From Mycetohabitans endofungorum (GTDB taxonomy: Bacteria; Pseudomonadota; Gammaproteobacteria; Burkholderiales; Burkholderiaceae): 64,000 bases of DNA. Shown piece by piece: positions 61,838 through 64,000 of this stretch. Made by a program: the position numbers and the translations under genes. The notes under the pieces were generated by a model. It worked only from the letters and a program-made list of their open reading frames with translations. It did no database searches and was not told where the DNA came from. The first letter of the stretch is position 1, and each line of letters starts with the position of its first letter. The stretch covers positions 124,001-188,000 of the forward strand of contig NZ_PRDW01000005.1 of NCBI RefSeq assembly GCF_002927045.1, read 5' to 3'.

Positions 61838-62371
61838 ATCAATCCTTTGTATCCACACTGACTGATCCCGCTGCTGGACACCGCCGCAGGTAACAGCGAA
61901 GTTTGCCACACAATGGTGTCCTTCCGCCGCTACATGCCGCAATATCCGGATCCGATGGCCGCCTGCTGGCCTGACGCACCCGGGACACGCGCGATCGTGT
62001 TGATTCGCGCATGCCGGGCACCCACCATCGCTTCTAGCTCATGTCCATCTCGCGGCCCAAGCCATCACGCACACGACTTCAAACTGGGGCACAGCGCCTG
62101 CCTTCAGGCGCCACGAGCCGTTGCCTGGGCAGGCCGACGAAATTCCAGTTTTTTGGCCCTAATACCTGAAGTTTTGCGCAACGGGGTCGCCTCAGGGCCA
62201 TTATTCATTTGACTCTCCCATTGCCAATGGTTAACGGTTCAAACTATTTTGAGCCGCCATATCCCTTTTTTATTCCGCACGAATAGTTCGGCTCGATTGC
62301 ATTCCCCGGTATTGCCGCGTACATTTTTCCCGCATTTCATTTTTTGACTCAATGCCACCCAAAGGTTTAAA
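61838..62371. other. Intergenic region before the adhesin gene, GC falling towards its end
   Basis: About 530 bases between divergent lolC and the adhesin gene. No credible ORF. From about 62200 on the sequence becomes A/T-rich, with a TTGACT hexamer at 62209-62214 but no well-spaced -10. It probably holds the adhesin promoter. Confidence 0.4.
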
Positions 62372-64000
62372 ATGACCGCATTTAATTATTCGCGACGAGT
62401 CACAGGTTATAGCGCTCCGCTCTACCAACGCTCGGACTTCGTTATTCCAAGAATATCCAGCAAATTATCTGCATTCAGCGTAGTTTTAGCCTTGTCATTT
62501 ATCAATGACGCCACTGCATCCAACCACGGCTATGAAGAATCGGCCCTAGAAAGCATCATAACAGATATCACAAAAAGCAAACTAGCACCCTTTGAATCGA
62601 CACTAATTAGATTGGACGTTGACCATTCAAAAACGAAAGAAAAATTGGACAAACTAAAGATAGACACCAATAGCGCTTTTTTAAAATTTACGAATCAGAT
62701 CGCCACAGAAAATACAGCAATAAACCAAAAAATAGATCACATCAACTCAGCAACGGAAGATCAATTAAATAATATCAATCACAAAATTAGCAATCTCAGC
62801 CAAAAGTTAACCAGAAATTCTAATGAACAAGCGAATTTAAAAGAATCTCTAAACCAAAACATATCCGACCTTAACAACACCGTGAAGCAGATAGCACACA
62901 ACAATAAATCACTTATCAATAAGTTAAATAATGCAAATACAACAACTCAGGATCAAATAAAAGATATCCGGGATCAATCATATAGGCACTACGGAAAAAT
63001 CACAGAGACCATAAACGAACTCGCATTGACGACAAACAACCAATTTACGGAGCACAAGGAAACAATAAAAAATGAGTTAGCAATACTGGGAAACAGGGTA
63101 GATCAACTAGAAAAACAAACAAACAAAAACAGAAGCGCAAAGGACAACCCGGGCAATCGGTACAAAAACCCGAAAGACACGGTCGTTGCAGAGTCATCCA
63201 CCACGGTATCGCTGCAAGCAGAGTTGGCTAACGCGAACGACGGTGGGTCTTTGCAGCCCATGCTGGCGGGCAATGAAATGCGTCCGGGGCCCCAGCTGAC
63301 GAACACCGACAGCCAACCGGCGCTTATGCTGGCGGACAAAAGCCGCCATACCGGGCCTGCGCCGGCGAACCAAGGCCGGCATGCCGAAGTTGCGCTGGTG
63401 AACCAAGACGGGCCCTCCGAGCGTGCTCCCGCGGACCAAGGCGGCCATGCCGAAGTTGCGCCAGCGGACCCAGGCAGCCGAGCCGAGGTTGCGCCAGCGG
63501 ACCCAAGCGGGGTCGTCGAACCGATGACCGCCGACGATGTCCGTGCCGCTTGGCGGGCGCTCCAGAATAGCAGTGGCCATTCCGGGCCCATGCTCGCAGA
63601 CGATGTGGCGTCGGCTCACGATGACACCATCTCCTGCGACCAGCCCGGCGAGTGCGGGCACGGCTCTGCACAAGGGCGGCTGCGCGAATTCATTGGGGCT
63701 GACCTGCCTTCACTCCTGGCCGAACAACTGAATATCCGCGTCGACGACACCCGCGTCTCGGTCGGCGAGCCCGGCCATGAACGCAGACTTACAGACGTCG
63801 CACGCGGCACGCAGCCTACCGACGCAGTGAACAAGGCGCAAATGGATGAGGCGGTAGCACAGGTGGACCGCAACGCATCGGCGGGCACCGCGGCAGCGAT
63901 GGCGGTAGCGGGACTGCCACAGCCAACCTTGCCCGGCAAGAGCCTGATGACGTTTGCCGGTGCGACTTACCGCGGCCAGTACGGTGTGGCGCTTGGCATA
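62372..64000 (+). CDS. Trimeric autotransporter adhesin, YadA-like (partial at window edge)
   Basis: A protein of at least 543 residues, open at the window end. An extended signal region (FNYSRRVTGYSAP and hydrophobic FSVVLALSFI) is followed by a ~200-residue, A/T-rich coiled-coil stalk with repeating heptads and many Asn/Lys/Gln residues. From about residue 270 the codons become GC-rich with short repeats around APADQGGHAEV and APADPGSRAEV. It ends with the YadA-anchor entry DAVNKAQMDEAVAQVDRNAS and FAGATYRGQYGVALG, the C-terminal four-strand barrel that would be completed beyond the window. No YadA head repeats are visible. It would form a trimeric surface fibre. Confidence 0.85.
   Translation, partial: MTAFNYSRRVTGYSAPLYQRSDFVIPRISSKLSAFSVVLALSFINDATASNHGYEESALESIITDITKSKLAPFESTLIRLDVDHSKTKEKLDKLKIDTNSAFLKFTNQIATENTAINQKIDHINSATEDQLNNINHKISNLSQKLTRNSNEQANLKESLNQNISDLNNTVKQIAHNNKSLINKLNNANTTTQDQIKDIRDQSYRHYGKITETINELALTTNNQFTEHKETIKNELAILGNRVDQLEKQTNKNRSAKDNPGNRYKNPKDTVVAESSTTVSLQAELANANDGGSLQPMLAGNEMRPGPQLTNTDSQPALMLADKSRHTGPAPANQGRHAEVALVNQDGPSERAPADQGGHAEVAPADPGSRAEVAPADPSGVVEPMTADDVRAAWRALQNSSGHSGPMLADDVASAHDDTISCDQPGECGHGSAQGRLREFIGADLPSLLAEQLNIRVDDTRVSVGEPGHERRLTDVARGTQPTDAVNKAQMDEAVAQVDRNASAGTAAAMAVAGLPQPTLPGKSLMTFAGATYRGQYGVALGI

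Overview
The window looks like a chromosomal segment of a GC-rich betaproteobacterium of the Burkholderiaceae. The gene orders lysC/tilS/accA/alkA/cysS, pyrG/kdsA/eno/ftsB and RNase AM/yciO/M50 protease/trpS/dapA/bamC are typical of Burkholderia and relatives. Decayed insertion sequences, several pseudogenes, an F-box protein and a gene behind a hrpII-type promoter element suggest a host-associated, genome-reducing lineage. The Mycetohabitans (endofungal 'Burkholderia rhizoxinica') group is my best guess, but this is inference and was not tested by a search.

Layout. 0.5-4.6 kb: a four-gene operon (DUF3348, DUF802, OmpA/MotB-like, DUF2894) that looks like a MotA/MotB-type proton-driven membrane complex with a very long coiled-coil tail. 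4.6-7.6 kb: homospermidine synthase and a SIR2-like protein. 7.8-15.9 kb: an accessory region ending at tRNA-Ser(GCU). It holds a YciF-type ferritin-like protein, a broken molybdopterin oxidoreductase fragment, three IS3-family remnants, a secreted lectin-like protein, a broken PIN toxin, a hemerythrin protein, a small gene stopped by a nonsense codon, an F-box protein and an integrase stump.

16-28.3 kb is core: lysC, tilS, accA, alkA and cysS on the minus strand, then a TPR protein, two cyclophilins and lpxH on the plus strand, cysE and trmJ on the minus strand (trmJ with an N-terminal 15-bp repeat array), and suhB. At 28.4-31.3 kb sits a 949-residue protein of unknown family with a TTCG-N16-TTCG box upstream and a nuclear-localisation-like basic cluster, a strong type III effector candidate.

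31.6-61.8 kb is core again: mutS, a phosphoesterase-like protein, slyD, a ribosomal oxygenase, an Ala-rich lipoprotein, then a long minus-strand run from a PHP phosphatase to an MBL-fold hydrolase (RNA turnover, tRNA modification and charging, lysine/DAP synthesis, outer-membrane assembly). It continues with a gamma-carbonic anhydrase, hslO, ftsB/eno/kdsA/pyrG, a thiE-like gene, comEC, tatD and lolDC. The last 1.6 kb, cut by the window edge, encode a trimeric autotransporter adhesin with an AT-rich coiled-coil stalk joined to GC-rich repeats and a YadA-type anchor.

No CRISPR array, rRNA or second tRNA was seen.
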